Positions 10,865-21,570 of a stretch of 64,000 nt of DNA are shown in pieces; within the stretch, counting starts at the first letter, position 1, and each line of letters starts with the position of its first letter. The notes under the pieces are model-generated. The model had not been told where the DNA came from. It was given only the letters and a program-made list of their open reading frames with translations, and did no database searches. Source of the stretch: Atopsyche davidsoni (lineage: Eukaryota; Arthropoda; Insecta; Trichoptera; Hydrobiosidae); contig JAILWY010000027.1 in the NCBI GenBank assembly GCA_022113835.1, positions 12,030,501 to 12,094,500 on the forward strand, read 5' to 3'. The translations under genes and the position numbers were made by a program.

Positions 10865-11260
10865 GTACACAGAAAGCTCATACCTGGTTTTCCCGGGGCC
10901 CCACCTGGGCTCGCCCACCTGGAGGTCGTGGCGCGCCGCACCGCCCCCGGCAGGAAACGCCGCGCGGCTAAATCCATTTTTTACCGCCGACTCCATAAAT
11001 CGCCGCTGTTTGCTTTAATTTGACAATCGCGCGCGCGATTCTTTCTAATTTCGCGGGCTTTTATTTGGCGCGAGATTTTCCCGCGCTTTCCTACCTCTAC
11101 CCCCCTCTACACCCCCCTCTCCCACCTCGGACCGGAAGGCGGGATAAAGTATGCGCTTCCGGCGGGAATGCTAATGGAAATGTTAAACAAATATAATGCG
11201 CGGCGCGTTTGCTGTGTTGTTTAGCAGTTTTCAGGATTTCAGTTTACACGCTTCGTGGGA
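10865..11260. promoter_or_regulatory. GC-rich island, candidate regulatory module
   Basis: Dense CpG block with GGCGCGCCGCACCGCCCCCG-type sequence, CGCGCGCGATT and a C-rich tract CCCCCCTCTCCCACC, in otherwise very AT-rich DNA. The frame 10722-11018 has no domain. Candidate enhancer or promoter by composition only. Confidence 0.3.
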
Positions 11261-12400
11261 TTGAACCGCATTTTCAGCTGAAAAACTATATTTTGATAAG
11301 TTAAATTAAAAAAAAAAAAACAAATTAATATGGATTCAATGTTTCTTAACAATACAGTTAATCAAATCAAATAATATTTGCATCATATAAGGTTCTACTC
11401 ATCACATATGGTAAGTAAAACCCAAGGTATTTGAATGAATATAAAAATTAACAATCCTGTGGTAACTGCATGCCACTCAAATGTATTGCATTTCAACACA
11501 GATCCTCATTTAAACGAGTATTTTCGCAGCTTTTGGGACGACGAGCAAATAAAGCTCACATGTTTTCACAGTTTTTTAATCTTTGTTTAAGCCAGAGGTA
11601 AACGGACAGTAACAATTGTGCCGTTAACGACTCTGAATACCAGTCTTTAGCTATTGTCATGTAAAGGAGCTATGGTTTTTGTTTTTGAAACTCAAAACTT
11701 AACGGCATTCTACGTTTACTCTAAATTATTCATGAATAGATTGCATTTTTGTAAAAGAGTTTTGGATTCACGAAACCCGTAATTTAACAGTAACGGCCCA
11801 AATAGTTAATAGCCCGCGATAATTATGTAAGTGTAGGTTTTAACCTCATCTATGTCACAATTATAATAACTTAAACCGTAAATTATATTTTCAAATCAAC
11901 ATAGTGATAAAAATTATCACACGAAAGTTTTATATTTTATATTTTTAAAGGCGTATTATAAGTTCTGTCTCGTTTTATTTTAGTTCAAGAGAAACAGAAC
12001 ATGCAGGGTTCTAGCTGGAGCTATTTCTGGAAATAAGGTTGAAATAGTTGTGAAGTGCGGGAACGGTGAAAAGTAACGAAGCACTTAGACGCACAGTGCT
12101 CACAAATTGCAGAAGCCTGTGTCGTTTTAAACACATTTTCTTTTTATTTTAACGAAAAATAAATTTTGGTATGATTACGTTTAAAAAATTTCACGCGATA
12201 AGCATAAAACATCGTGAAAGAATTTTGATATGAAAAACGGAAATAAAATTATTTGTATGTAAAAAAAACCAATTTTTTTTTTGAAATATTATTTTTATAT
12301 TTACTAAATGATTAATAAAATTGAAATCTATGCTGCTCTGTGTACACCCCATGTAAGCTTTTCATTCTCAAAGTGGAAAATATTTTTAATAGAAGTTTAA
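11261..12400. other. AT-rich stretch, no gene seen
   Basis: No supported exon, RNA gene or repeat partner. Confidence 0.55.
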
Positions 12401-12660
12401 AATATGGCGCGTCTAGCAGGGCGTTTTAACCACTGTGCGCCGTCCATTCGCTGGGATTTGGCCGTAAAATATTTATTTTACTTTATTTCTCGCCCTCGGG
12501 GGAGTGATGCGCCTAATTTCACTTGAGTGGCGACATAACACCTCCCCATAAAGCAGACACCTGCCGAGCCGCTCTCCCGCAGACATAAACCGCTTCAAAT
12601 GTGCCTAAATAAAGACATTATTGAACCTAAACTTAATGCCGACGACATTAAAAACCGCAG
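12400..12660. promoter_or_regulatory. Balanced-composition island with homeodomain-like sites
   Basis: Contains GGCCGTAAAATATTTATTTT, CCATAAAGC, CATAAACC and CTAAATAAAG motifs within GC-richer sequence. This resembles arthropod developmental enhancers in composition. No coding potential. Confidence 0.25.
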
Positions 12661-13490
12661 CTTTTTTCTGTACATTTTCATTTTCACACCGTTTTTTTAC
12701 TATCCATTCTCTTTTGTTATAAACTCGTAGACTGTAAAAGAAAGGTCAACCTGAAATAAACCTGCTTACCCTAAGTATTTTTCTCAAAGAGTAGTTATTC
12801 ATTGATTTTTGTATACTTGATATTATATTTGAATTTCATCAAGTACTTTCTGTCGAAAGTATTAAATAAATACAGAAAAAAATGTTGTAATAGTTTAAAC
12901 CTTATAACACCATTTCTTGTTCTGCTATATCAATCCTGAAAAATTATTTTTAGTCCTATTCGCTTCAGGCTTCCACCGAGTGATTTATTTCTCAAAAATA
13001 CACGAGACACTTCCGTTTCCTCATATTTTCTATTTCCCAAAATTTCTTCCGTGGAATTTCCGTAAAATATTTGATACTTTGCTTCTTTGACGTTTAATCA
13101 TGTAAAGTACTGGAAGAACATGTTTATATCTGAGGAAGTGCTCTGTTCTCGATTGGCTGCATTAAAGTCACTATTCTGATAAAAATGAGAAATGAGCACA
13201 TATATCATCGCATGCAGATTAATAATTTATTTATTTACATAAAACAAAACATATTTATTTATAATCTAAACAATACGTTTTTGGGCAATATTCTCACATA
13301 TGACACGACGAAAAATTTCATATATCAAATTTTGTGCATGATATATATATTTTAAATCGATCATTTTTAGCTTTCCTTTAAAACAATATAAATCGTTTAA
13401 AAAATGTATTTTTGTGTAGTTATATATATTTATATTTTAATTATAATTCAATACTAAACGTCTTTGGCAAAACTTAAGCTGGCATTGGCC
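12661..13490. other. AT-rich stretch; short MITE-terminus fragment at 12831-12866
   Basis: GAATTTCATCAAGTACTTTC at 12831 matches segments at 21.1, 21.65 and 49.8 kb (GAATTCCA-CCAAGTACT type). The rest shows nothing. Confidence 0.4.
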
Positions 13491-13499
13491 CGATAACAT

Positions 13500-13590
13500 C
13501 GTTTTGGGAATCACATGTCTGAACAAGGATCAAACCTGGACCTATCGATCAAAAATCAATGGTCTATCCACTTAGTCACCAAGCCAACTT
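13500..13590 (-). repeat. tRNA-like SINE head remnant
   Basis: Minus strand: GGCTTGGTGACTAAGTGG (box-A-like TGACTAAGTGG), then TTTTTGATCGATAGGTCCAG and GGTTTGATCC (box-B-like). Related by its TTGATCGA core to 6.3, 30.4 and 33.3 kb. Acceptor and T stems do not pair as in a functional tRNA. Confidence 0.45.
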
Positions 13591-13599
13591 ATTTACTTA

Positions 13600-14229
13600 A
13601 CATATAATTGTTTTAAAAAATAAATTTAATAAATATCACACGTTGTTTGAGCAGTATAAACGCAAATCCCTTTAATTGGCAACCGAAGTTTTTTACAATC
13701 GCAACACAAGCTGCACTGCCTTCTGTATTTAATTTTCCCTATTACCACCCCCACCCTTATTAAAAGTCATAATTTCAAAGTTTAAAGTCCGGGCTATTGT
13801 TGCAGCTAAGGGAAGCGATTGCTTGAGTCGCTGCTTTGTACCAAGTTTCTTCTCGCCGTATTTTATTTTCGCAATAATTATTCCACTCGTGAAAATTGTG
13901 AGAAGTTTAATACCGATAAACTTAATTTATTATTGAACTGATTGTTAGTTATTAATTTCTTGATATTGTTAAATACACACTAGCAGTTAAACCCGAAGAA
14001 CCCTAACTCCTTAAATGATAAATAAAATTCATGTTCATGGAATTCAATTGATTGTTATCATATCACTATCGCAAAAATAAAATTATATTAAAACTAATCA
14101 CAAACGTGGTTCGTTTATCAACAGGAATAAATTATTTATCGTTACTTATTTTAGTTAATATTCCCTATGCCTTCCTTCATTTTTCAACCAAATACTTATT
14201 TGTAGAATGCCATTCAAATTTGATTATTT
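13600..14229. other. AT-rich stretch, no gene seen
   Basis: A slightly GC-richer segment occurs at 13660-13870. No exon or RNA gene supported. Confidence 0.5.
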
Positions 14230-14442
14230 TTATAATGATAAAAGTAACTTTGTATTCTGTCTTCACTTTGAGTTTATTATATTTTTTGAATCACTAGTTT
14301 CGACCAAATAGACTAGGTCATCATCAGATGCATAACTAAACTACCTAGTCAAGACCTAATCTATTTGGTCGAAACTAGTAATGAAAAAAATATTATAAAC
14401 TCAAAGTGAAGACAGAATACAAAGTTACTTTTATCATTATAA
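14230..14442. mobile_element. Palindromic MITE (family F1), about 88-bp arms
   Basis: Left arm 14230-14316 and right arm about 14353-14442 are near-perfect reverse complements: ATAATGATAAAAGTAACTTT ... GTCTTCACTTTGAGTTTA ... CTAGTTTCGACCAAATAGA. Partial relatives lie at 18.66-18.79 and 26.10-26.19 kb. Open frames across it are artefacts of the palindrome. Confidence 0.7.
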
Positions 14443-14719
14443 TAATGGATTTTCACCAATCAAATTCCTTATCCCTCAACAAGATCAATTATTTTTTTAA
14501 CTGTAACAACGATTTTTATTACACATACGCCCTCACAGGTAATCGATTCATGCATAAAACTACGAGGAAAAATTTCAGAACTACCCTTGCATAATCGATA
14601 GTCTAAGTTTGAGTTTTAGTATTGTGATTTTTTTCTCATCGTTTCATGCGTGAAGCGTGATCTTTAAAATTGTACGAATTGATTGATTTAAAATTTATTT
14701 CAATTCTATTGAGTCAGTT
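14443..14719. other. F1-flanking sequence
   Basis: CACCAATCAAATTCCTTATC and CCCTCAACAAGAT recur beside the F1-like segment at 18769, so the repeat unit extends at least 45 bp beyond the palindrome. Confidence 0.45.
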
Positions 14720-14945
14720 GTCATTTTTTTCTGTACAGAGCGCCCTTATATAAACTGACAGGTAATATTTTGCTACCCTCACCCCAGTAGATAGAAAAAC
14801 CTGACCGCTCGCAGTATTGAAAAGCTGTGGCCGTGGCTGGCGTCGATGGTCGGTCGCAGCTGTGAGACGCAATATCGGACCTGGTCGGACCGGATTCCCT
14901 TATATTATTTATTTGCCAGTTTTTGCGCTCACCTATTGGCAAAAG
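14720..14945. promoter_or_regulatory. GC-richer island
   Basis: Contains CCTTATATAAACTG (TATA-like, about 14743), CAGCTGTG and a GGTCGGTCGC/GGTCGGACCGG cluster. No coding sequence. Candidate regulatory module. Confidence 0.25.
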
Positions 14946-15891
14946 TTAAAAAACTCTCCCTGAAAAACAACAAAACTGAGCTCAAATAAAACACAAACTG
15001 ACTGCGAGTGTAATATGATAAAAAAAAATTAATTTGATACTCTTTTGATATTCACCTGTGATCGTGTCAAAATCTTTTATTAACAGCAAGCATTATGATA
15101 TTTGATATATGCAGGGATAGTTGGGGTTATTTTAAGCCAGCTGAATGAAATTTTTTTAAAAATATCCTACTAAAGGACAGCATAAGGTGTGTTTATAGTA
15201 TAAATAAGGCACAAGCTAGGGTAGTGTATATAAGATATTAAAAACATAGTCTTGCAGTGTTCTCATAATATAATATAACGTCGCTTCGTAAAAATACAAA
15301 GCTTTTACAAATACCTCTTGAAAAAGTAATTTTTAGACAAAACACTAGCTCATTTTTCTATGTCAGATTTTTTTACGGTCAACTAGTTTTAACAATAATG
15401 CTGCCTAAAGCTGTTGTTTTTTTTAATACTATGTTTGAATGTGTGTGTGTTTATTTGTGTGTGTGTGTGTGAGCATAGCTTCAATGACAATGCATGAAAA
15501 TATTCCCAAATTAAACACAAAGTGATATTGACTTGATTGGGGTAATTAAGAAAAAGGATCAGCGCAGATCCTGCCCGGGGGTGTTTCCGGAACGAGTGGA
15601 TCCTGAAAATCCAAATCACTTTAAGTCGGGTCTCTGGAATATCTTCTTCACTCTAGGGTCACCATATGTACATATTTATCCAACAAATTAAATTTATGAT
15701 ATAGCAAAGAGTATTTACTTATAATACTTACAACTATATTTTTTAAATTTATTGAAATTGTGGTAGCATTAAATTATAATAACAAGTAGTTTTTTGTTAA
15801 ATACGATAGGTTTGGGTTCAATATTGAAATGTTTAAAAATAGCGCAGTTTTTTTCAAATAATTATATTATATGTTAGGTAGGTATCTAAAG
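14946..15891. other. AT-rich stretch with a (GT)n microsatellite at about 15437-15474
   Basis: The GTGTGTGTGT tracts are interrupted by TTATTT. A small GC-richer patch lies at 15555-15620. No gene seen. Confidence 0.5.
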
Positions 15892-16043
15892 GTCAAATCA
15901 CGATGATATTATTCTGAGAGTTTCTTAAAATCAATTTTCAATATTTCAAAAAATGTACTTAATTATTATCAATCAATAAAACCTGTATAGGCAAAATCGT
16001 ACTTCCTGTGAGACGGTCTTCACAAAAATCAATAATATAAGGT
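15892..16043 (+). repeat. SINE S1 body fragment
   Basis: CAAATCACGATGATATTATT ... CTGTATAGGCAAAATCGTAC ... GAGACGGTCTTCACAAAAAT matches the body blocks at 9.24 and 19.6-19.86 kb. No tRNA head. Confidence 0.55.
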
Positions 16044-16989
16044 TATTCATTTGAAAATGTTTCATATTTAGTATAAAAAAAAATTACAATTGTTTTGGAC
16101 AACATGAATTCATTTGCATGCCTTTGCAATGCATTTTCTGCAGCCACTGCTGTTTCTCACTAGAAGGAAAATTGCTGATAAAATCGATATACGTGAAAGA
16201 GGACGACCAACGGTGAACGACACTGAAATATATTAATACTTAAAAATAGTGTAGAATATAATATTTATATTTTCCCTGAAATAGTTGGTATTCACATGGC
16301 AACCCTACTCGTGCGAGGCCTGGCAGTACTGCGGCTTTGGAGAGTCAAGGAGTTTAGCAACTGCTCTCTAATTCTGGTTTGTTAATGTGTAATTGGGATT
16401 CGCGTACAATTGTTTTATTTTCAGTATCGAGGGCGTATTTTCAGCTTAATGGTTATTTCAAAAGCTCACAAAAAGCTTCCTTTGGTTTGACGGCTGAATT
16501 AAAACCAACCTTGAACAGTCGTCCTTTGCGTAAATTAACTTTTTTGAAACCACTGTTTCTAAATATATTCAAAGCCGCAATATAAAACGCGTGCATGAAA
16601 TGAACATGCACTGTAATTTTATTTACTTGTAGTGGCTTCATTTTGATGTTTAAAAATAGTTCATAGTATCCACGCAATAACGAAGGTTTATTGTGTAATA
16701 TTTAATTTTTTTTCTATGGGTAAGCCGCGTCATAAATGAGAGTGTCTTGCACAAAAAGCGCAAAATGAAAATTGTCAGAAAAGCGGAATATTTCGCGCAA
16801 TCATGCAAATTTCTATTTTATTTCAATTGCATAAAATTACGGAAAAAAAATATTAAAAACGGAAAGCTATTTTGGTCAGTGTTTACTCGGTCAACTCTAA
16901 AATTACCCCCGCGCCTTCCGCTCAACCCCTCTCATCCCCCGCGAGTTTGCAATACGATAAATATTGTTTAACGTGGGAAATACGGAGGA
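16044..16989. other. Mixed composition, no gene seen
   Basis: A GC-richer patch is at 16290-16350 and a C-rich patch at 16900-16960. Open frames at 16379-16585 and 16453-16677 overlap on opposite strands and have no domain. Confidence 0.45.
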
Positions 16990-17002
16990 GCGAGAGAAGG
17001 CG

Positions 17003-17098
17003 TGGGGTGAGGGTGGAATCATGGGGTGAGGGTGGAATCATGGGGTGAGGGTGGAATCATGGGGTGAGGGAGGAATCATGGGGTGAGGGGGGAATCGA
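17003..17098. repeat. 19-bp minisatellite, about five units
   Basis: The unit GGGGTGAGGGTGGAATCAT is repeated head to tail. The last two units vary (GGGAGG, GGGGGG). The G-runs could form a quadruplex on the plus strand. Confidence 0.8.
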
Positions 17099-17109
17099 AA
17101 AGATTGATT

Positions 17110-17917
17110 CTCACGCCTGCTTTCTTTCCAGCACTGTATTTAATGCGATAGCAGGTTAAGCGACCTAAAATGAAGTCGTTTATTTTATTTAAGTCAACGT
17201 ATATTGTATTGTACCGTTCACGTCAAAAATCTCTTGTTTTGAAGATTACGCGTATTTTTTATCCTTATGTAATCCTGAAATAAAATAAATTCATTTTTTT
17301 TTATTGAAATCATAAGTATTCGGTTTTTGGGTTTCCACAGAACTAGAACCAACTACTGAGATTTGATATTGTAGTAAATTATAAGCGCACCTCTCAAAGC
17401 TCCATTTTATATAATACATAAAAATATTAGTGAAGCCTTTGAAGATAAAATTTTCTCACATACAATCATACTCTCCAGTCCATTTGGGTATTTATATTTT
17501 TTATCAAAATATGGAGTCTCACAAATAAAACCTGTCTGAGAGATAATTATTTTCTTCTACAGTTCTTGTTAAAAGTCGGTATTGGTAATTTGAAAACTTT
17601 ACAGAACAGCTAAAGTTAGAAAACTTAAATGTAAAAAGATTTAATAGAGTGCAGTTTGATCTGGAAGACCTGTCTAATTAAAGTTTAATATCAAAATATA
17701 CAAGTATCAATTGAAAGTAGACTATTGAATTTTTTTGGGTGATGAAAAATAGATTTTGTATGTAAAAGTTATTTTTATGCATCAATATTTATAAAAATAT
17801 TGAATAAATTTAAAAATATTTCAATTTTATTTTAAAAGTATTGTATACGTTAAGTAACCAGTAATTAAACAAAAAAATAAATATTTTTTATTTTTTTATT
17901 ATTGACACTAAAAATTT
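17110..17917. other. AT-rich stretch, no gene seen
   Basis: No supported exon, RNA gene or repeat partner. Confidence 0.55.
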
Positions 17918-18110
17918 TTCTTACTAATCTGATAAGGCACATTTTTTCACGTATTGAAAATGATTTAAAGAAACCGGTGATATTTTTCTGAGAGTTTTTT
18001 GAAATCATTTTCAATGTAAGGAAAAATGTGCCTATTAGTAAGTAAAATAATCCTGTATAGGTATTTAAAACGCACTTGATTTTCGTTCAATCCACAGAAT
18101 AGACATACTC
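17918..18110. repeat. SINE S1 fold-back
   Basis: TTACTAATCTGATAAGGCAC ... CACGTATTGAAAATGATTT is inverted downstream as AAATCATTTTCAATGTAAGG ... AATGTGCCTATTAGTAA. This is an inverted dimer of S1 body sequence. It is followed by the S1 tail (GCACTTGATTTTCGTTCAAT). Confidence 0.55.
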
Positions 18111-18330
18111 TCAAAAATTTTAACAATAAATCTACAGTTTGAATTGAATTTGTATCAGGGTGTATATATGCTCTGTAGACAAAATAACATATGAAACCAT
18201 TTGTTCTATATAAGCACAAAAAAAATCTGCCAATGTCTGCTGTTATGGAAAAGAACATGGTGAAAAATGTAGTGTGCGGTACAAAAGTCTCGGTGGTAAG
18301 CATTTCTGGTGCTGTTATAGTTAGTCGTAA

Positions 18331-18410
18331 GGGTGGGCGGGCTGTAGGGGTCGGGGTGGGTGGGAGTGGCTGGGTGAGGCGAGGGTGGAGGGTGTAGAAG
18401 GGGTGGGACT
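18331..18410 (+). other. G-rich tract with strong quadruplex potential
   Basis: GGGTGGGCGGGCTGTAGGGG continues with more GGG/GGGG runs separated by 1-5 bases. Well over four G-tracts fit the G3+N1-7 rule. It lies in a GC-rich island (18300-18480). Confidence 0.65.
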
Positions 18411-18495
18411 CACGTCATCGTACTGACATTAATGCGCCGGGTAGAAAGGATCTCGTGGTCGCAACTTTAGGTGACTCTAAACACTAAGTCCATCA

Positions 18496-18930
18496 AATAA
18501 AATTACTACCTACATTTTGTCCCTGAAGCCTGCAGTGTCACAGCTTTCAGAGACATACGTGGGGTATTGTAAATTATACTGGACTAAAAGGCACTTATAC
18601 TTTTAAAATATTATAAACTGTAGAAATATGACTCGATGTGTACAGTTTAGTTATGCATCTGATGATGACTTAGTCTATTTGTTCGAAACTGGTCATGCAA
18701 AAAATATAATAAACTCAAAGTGAAGACAAAATACAAAGCTACTTTTATTATTAGAATAATGGATCTTTACCAATCAAATGCCTTGTCCCTCAACAAGATT
18801 TTATAAGTTCATTTCAAACTAATCTAACTGCCCTTTAGTCCAGTATAATTTACAATACTCCACGTATGTCTCTAAAAGCTGTGATACTGCAGGCTTCAGG
18901 GATAAAATGTAGGTAGTAATTTTATTTTTA
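18496..18930. mobile_element. Compound fold-back: 105-bp arms enclosing an F1 MITE piece
   Basis: TACTACCTACATTTTGTCCC ... ATTATACTGGACTAAAAGG (about 18503-18600) is inverted at about 18832-18925 as CCTTTAGTCCAGTATAATTT ... GGGATAAAATGTAGGTAGTA. Between the arms, 18655-18790 matches the right half of the F1 palindrome at 14.3 kb. Confidence 0.65.
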
Positions 18931-19089
18931 TGATTGAATTGAAATAATTATTTAAACCATCGTTGGTATAAAAGCAATTTTTCTTCGTAAATCATAATTG
19001 AACTTTATTGTATTTATAAGTGACGTGCGAAGAGTTTTATTATATTATATAATATATGTGTGTGTGTGTATTTATATTATGTCCCGAGC

Positions 19090-19470
19090 ATTACTCAAAA
19101 CTCGTCGCACGCCCCTGACATTAACAAAATAACGCAAAACATAAAAACTCTGCATCGGATTGTTTCGCGAACAACGATATCCTTAACGGGTTTAGATGTT
19201 AACTGAGTCGGGAAAACCGTTCAGCGGAACCAGAAGGCATTGGAAAAACATTTCATATCGATTTCCTGCCAGCGCCATGTATTTGGTCTGCCTGGTGCTT
19301 TTCTTTTTATCGAATTTTCCGCAACATGAGGATAGTTTCTGTTGTATTTACATCTTCCGCAAAGAGCTTATTTATTCTCTTAAAAGCACGAAATTCCGAC
19401 GCAGAGGGAGCTTTCACCCTCGACGTTTCCCGCACAACTGGGGTCGTATTGCAAATATTCCTAATGATAT
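19090..19470. other. GC-richer island
   Basis: Balanced composition. The 92-codon open frame 19196-19474 contains a hydrophobic stretch but no domain and no splice logic I can support. Possibly regulatory. Confidence 0.2.
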
Positions 19471-19576
19471 TTAATTAACTCGTAAATAAATACACGCCTA
19501 AATTGTACACTTACATATTCGTCACGTACTCATAAAAAAATATATATTTCAAATTAAACGGCAGGATTAAATATAG

Positions 19577-19860
19577 TATTGATTTTTGTGAAGAACGTCT
19601 CACAGGAAGTACGATTTTGCTTATACAGGTTTGATTATGCCAACGAATCACTAGTACTAGGCAATAATTTTTAACAATCATATCCTATAAATGAAACAAC
19701 GTACTTATTATGCCAATTACCGGTGTAACACCGGTCATGAAAGCTTGGGGATGTGGGTTCAAATCCCACACAAATCACGATGATATTTTTCTAAGAGTTT
19801 CTTTAATCAATTTTCAATATTTAAAAAAATGTACTTAATCATTATCAAGCAGTATTAAAA
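19577..19860. repeat. SINE S1: inverted body block plus copy with tRNA head
   Basis: 19577-19636 is the internal block in minus orientation. 19715-19860 is a plus copy with a perfect box B (GGTTCAAATCC, 19756-19766) in GATGTGGGTTCAAATCCCAC, followed by AATCACGATGATATTTTTCT. This is the best evidence that S1 is tRNA-derived. Confidence 0.65.
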
Positions 19861-20053
19861 ACACGCATACCATATATAGCTAAAGAGCTTTAGTTTTAGT
19901 CCTGAAAAAGCAATGCCTTCAGTTAATTTTTACATTTTTAATGATAATCCCATAGTCACTCATAGAACAGCCCATAGTCGCAATTATTTTTTGGATCTTC
20001 TTTATAAACAGCCTTAGTTATAATCTCTTCGTTCCGATGTGTAAAAAGTATGC

Positions 20054-20235
20054 GTATGTCTATTTTTTGGATTGGACGTCAATCTGATGCGTATTTATTA
20101 CTCATTATGGGTTTATTATATTATTACTAATATGATTAGGCACATCCCACACACGATGATATTTTTCTGAGAGTTTCTTTAAATCATCTTCTATGTATGA
20201 ACCAATGTGCCTAATCATATTAGTAATAAAAAAAT
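20054..20235. repeat. SINE S1 inverted dimer
   Basis: The minus-orientation tail (GGATTGGACGTCAATCTGAT ... TGATTAGGCACAT) meets, at about 20145, a plus-orientation body (CACGATGATATTTTTCTGAG ... GTGCCTAATCATATTAGTAA). Confidence 0.6.
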
Positions 20236-20269
20236 ATGCAAACAATTTCACAGAAAACAGGTGCAAAAC

Positions 20270-20600
20270 GGCACGAAAAACTCAGGCGAAATAAAATCGC
20301 ACAAACCTGAAGCGGCGCGAGAGAAGCCTCGCCGGACATCCGGCCGGCGGATACTTCCGGGTACTTCCGGGCGGGTCCAGACAGGCGCGAACTGGAATAC
20401 CGTCGGACGGGCCGTCCCTGATAGAGCTCCAGGGGCGGATCAGTCAATCCATCACCCGCCTAATAGTCTCGAATGCTTCTTTTCAGTTATTTCCCGGGGC
20501 GCAATTAACGACGCCACCCCCGGGGGGCTCAAAACTTAATTGAAACGCCATTCACCGAGATAAATGCGGCCGAGCCGGCCCTTCGCTTTTTTTTCTGTTT
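20270..20600. promoter_or_regulatory. GC-rich island
   Basis: CpG-dense block (GGACATCCGGCCGGCGG, GGGTACTTCCGGGTACTTCC, GGTCGGACGGGCCG) ending in CCCCCGGGGGGCTC and ACTTAATTGAAAC. Frames on both strands stay open because stops are rare in GC-rich sequence; no domain is visible. Candidate regulatory module. Confidence 0.3.
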
Positions 20601-21570
20601 AGGGTATTTTTGACTGTCAAAGATGGTTATTTTTGCCTATCTATATAAACATATATATATATATATTTTTGAATAAAATACTTGAGTGGTTTTCCACATT
20701 TTCGTTTTTATTAGTGACCGGTTTCGCAAACCTTTCACGTATTATTTACAGATAAACACACTACAGGACAAACCCCAACACAAGATAACTGCTGCTACAC
20801 CCCAAAGCCACTACATTAGATAATTACCCCATTAATATAAAAACATTTGTTCACAAAAAATTGCAATTATATGGAATCCGCCACTTGTCAGGTACATTAA
20901 AATCACATTAGCCCTTACCACCTGACAATCATTCTCTCTCTTTCCAACAACCTCTCCCTCTAACAATTGTTTACCTAATTGCTTATTATTATATGAAATC
21001 TCACTCTGTTTGATAATGCCAACGTGATAGGTTGGCGAAACCGGTCACTAATAAAAACGAAAATGTGGAAAATCACTCAAGTATTTTATTCAAAAATATT
21101 AAAATGGAATTCCACCAAGTACTCTCTGTCAAAAATATTGAATTTCTTATATATATTTAATAATTTATTCATTTTGTAAGCTGTGTGCAAATTTTTAGAA
21201 TGTAATAAGGTAATTTTTAGAATGTAAATATTTATTCACGGTTTTGGGAAAAATGTTTAATACTCGGAAAAAAATTTACTACTTTGATATTATCAGAATT
21301 AAACATTAACGTATTGCTATGATTTATGACATTAATTTTGTTTAGTGTATTTTTGACTGTCAACGATGGTTATTTTTGCCTATCTATATAAACATATATT
21401 GAATAATTTTTACTTGTTTATGAACTGTGCACAAATTTTAAAACAATTTTAAATTATGATAAGATAATTTTTAAAATGTCAATATCTATTCATGGCTTTG
21501 GGAAAAATATGTAAAACTCGAAAAAAAAATTATTACTTTGATACAATATTACCAGAATTAAAAATTTACG
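20597..21570. repeat. Diverged tandem duplication interrupted by a MITE
   Basis: TATTTTTGACTGTCAAAGAT ... CTATCTATATAAACATATA at 20600-20660 recurs at 21343-21400. The sequence after the MITE at 21150-21330 (TTCACGGTTTTGGGAAAAAT ...) recurs at 21405-21560. The pre-insertion unit was about 240 bp, duplicated once. Confidence 0.55.
20661..21100. mobile_element. MITE family F2 (440 bp, about 80-bp inverted ends)
   Basis: Left end TTTTTGAATAAAATACTTGA ... GTGACCGGTTTCGCAAACC is the reverse complement of the right end GGTTGGCGAAACCGGTCAC ... CAAGTATTTTATTCAAAAA. A second, shorter copy lies at 43.23-43.39 kb. No transposase inside. Confidence 0.7.

Noticed and set aside
14052..14594. Two plus-strand open frames around 14.05-14.6 kb
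   Set aside because: They overlap a perfect palindromic MITE and its flank. Composition is AT-driven with no domain.
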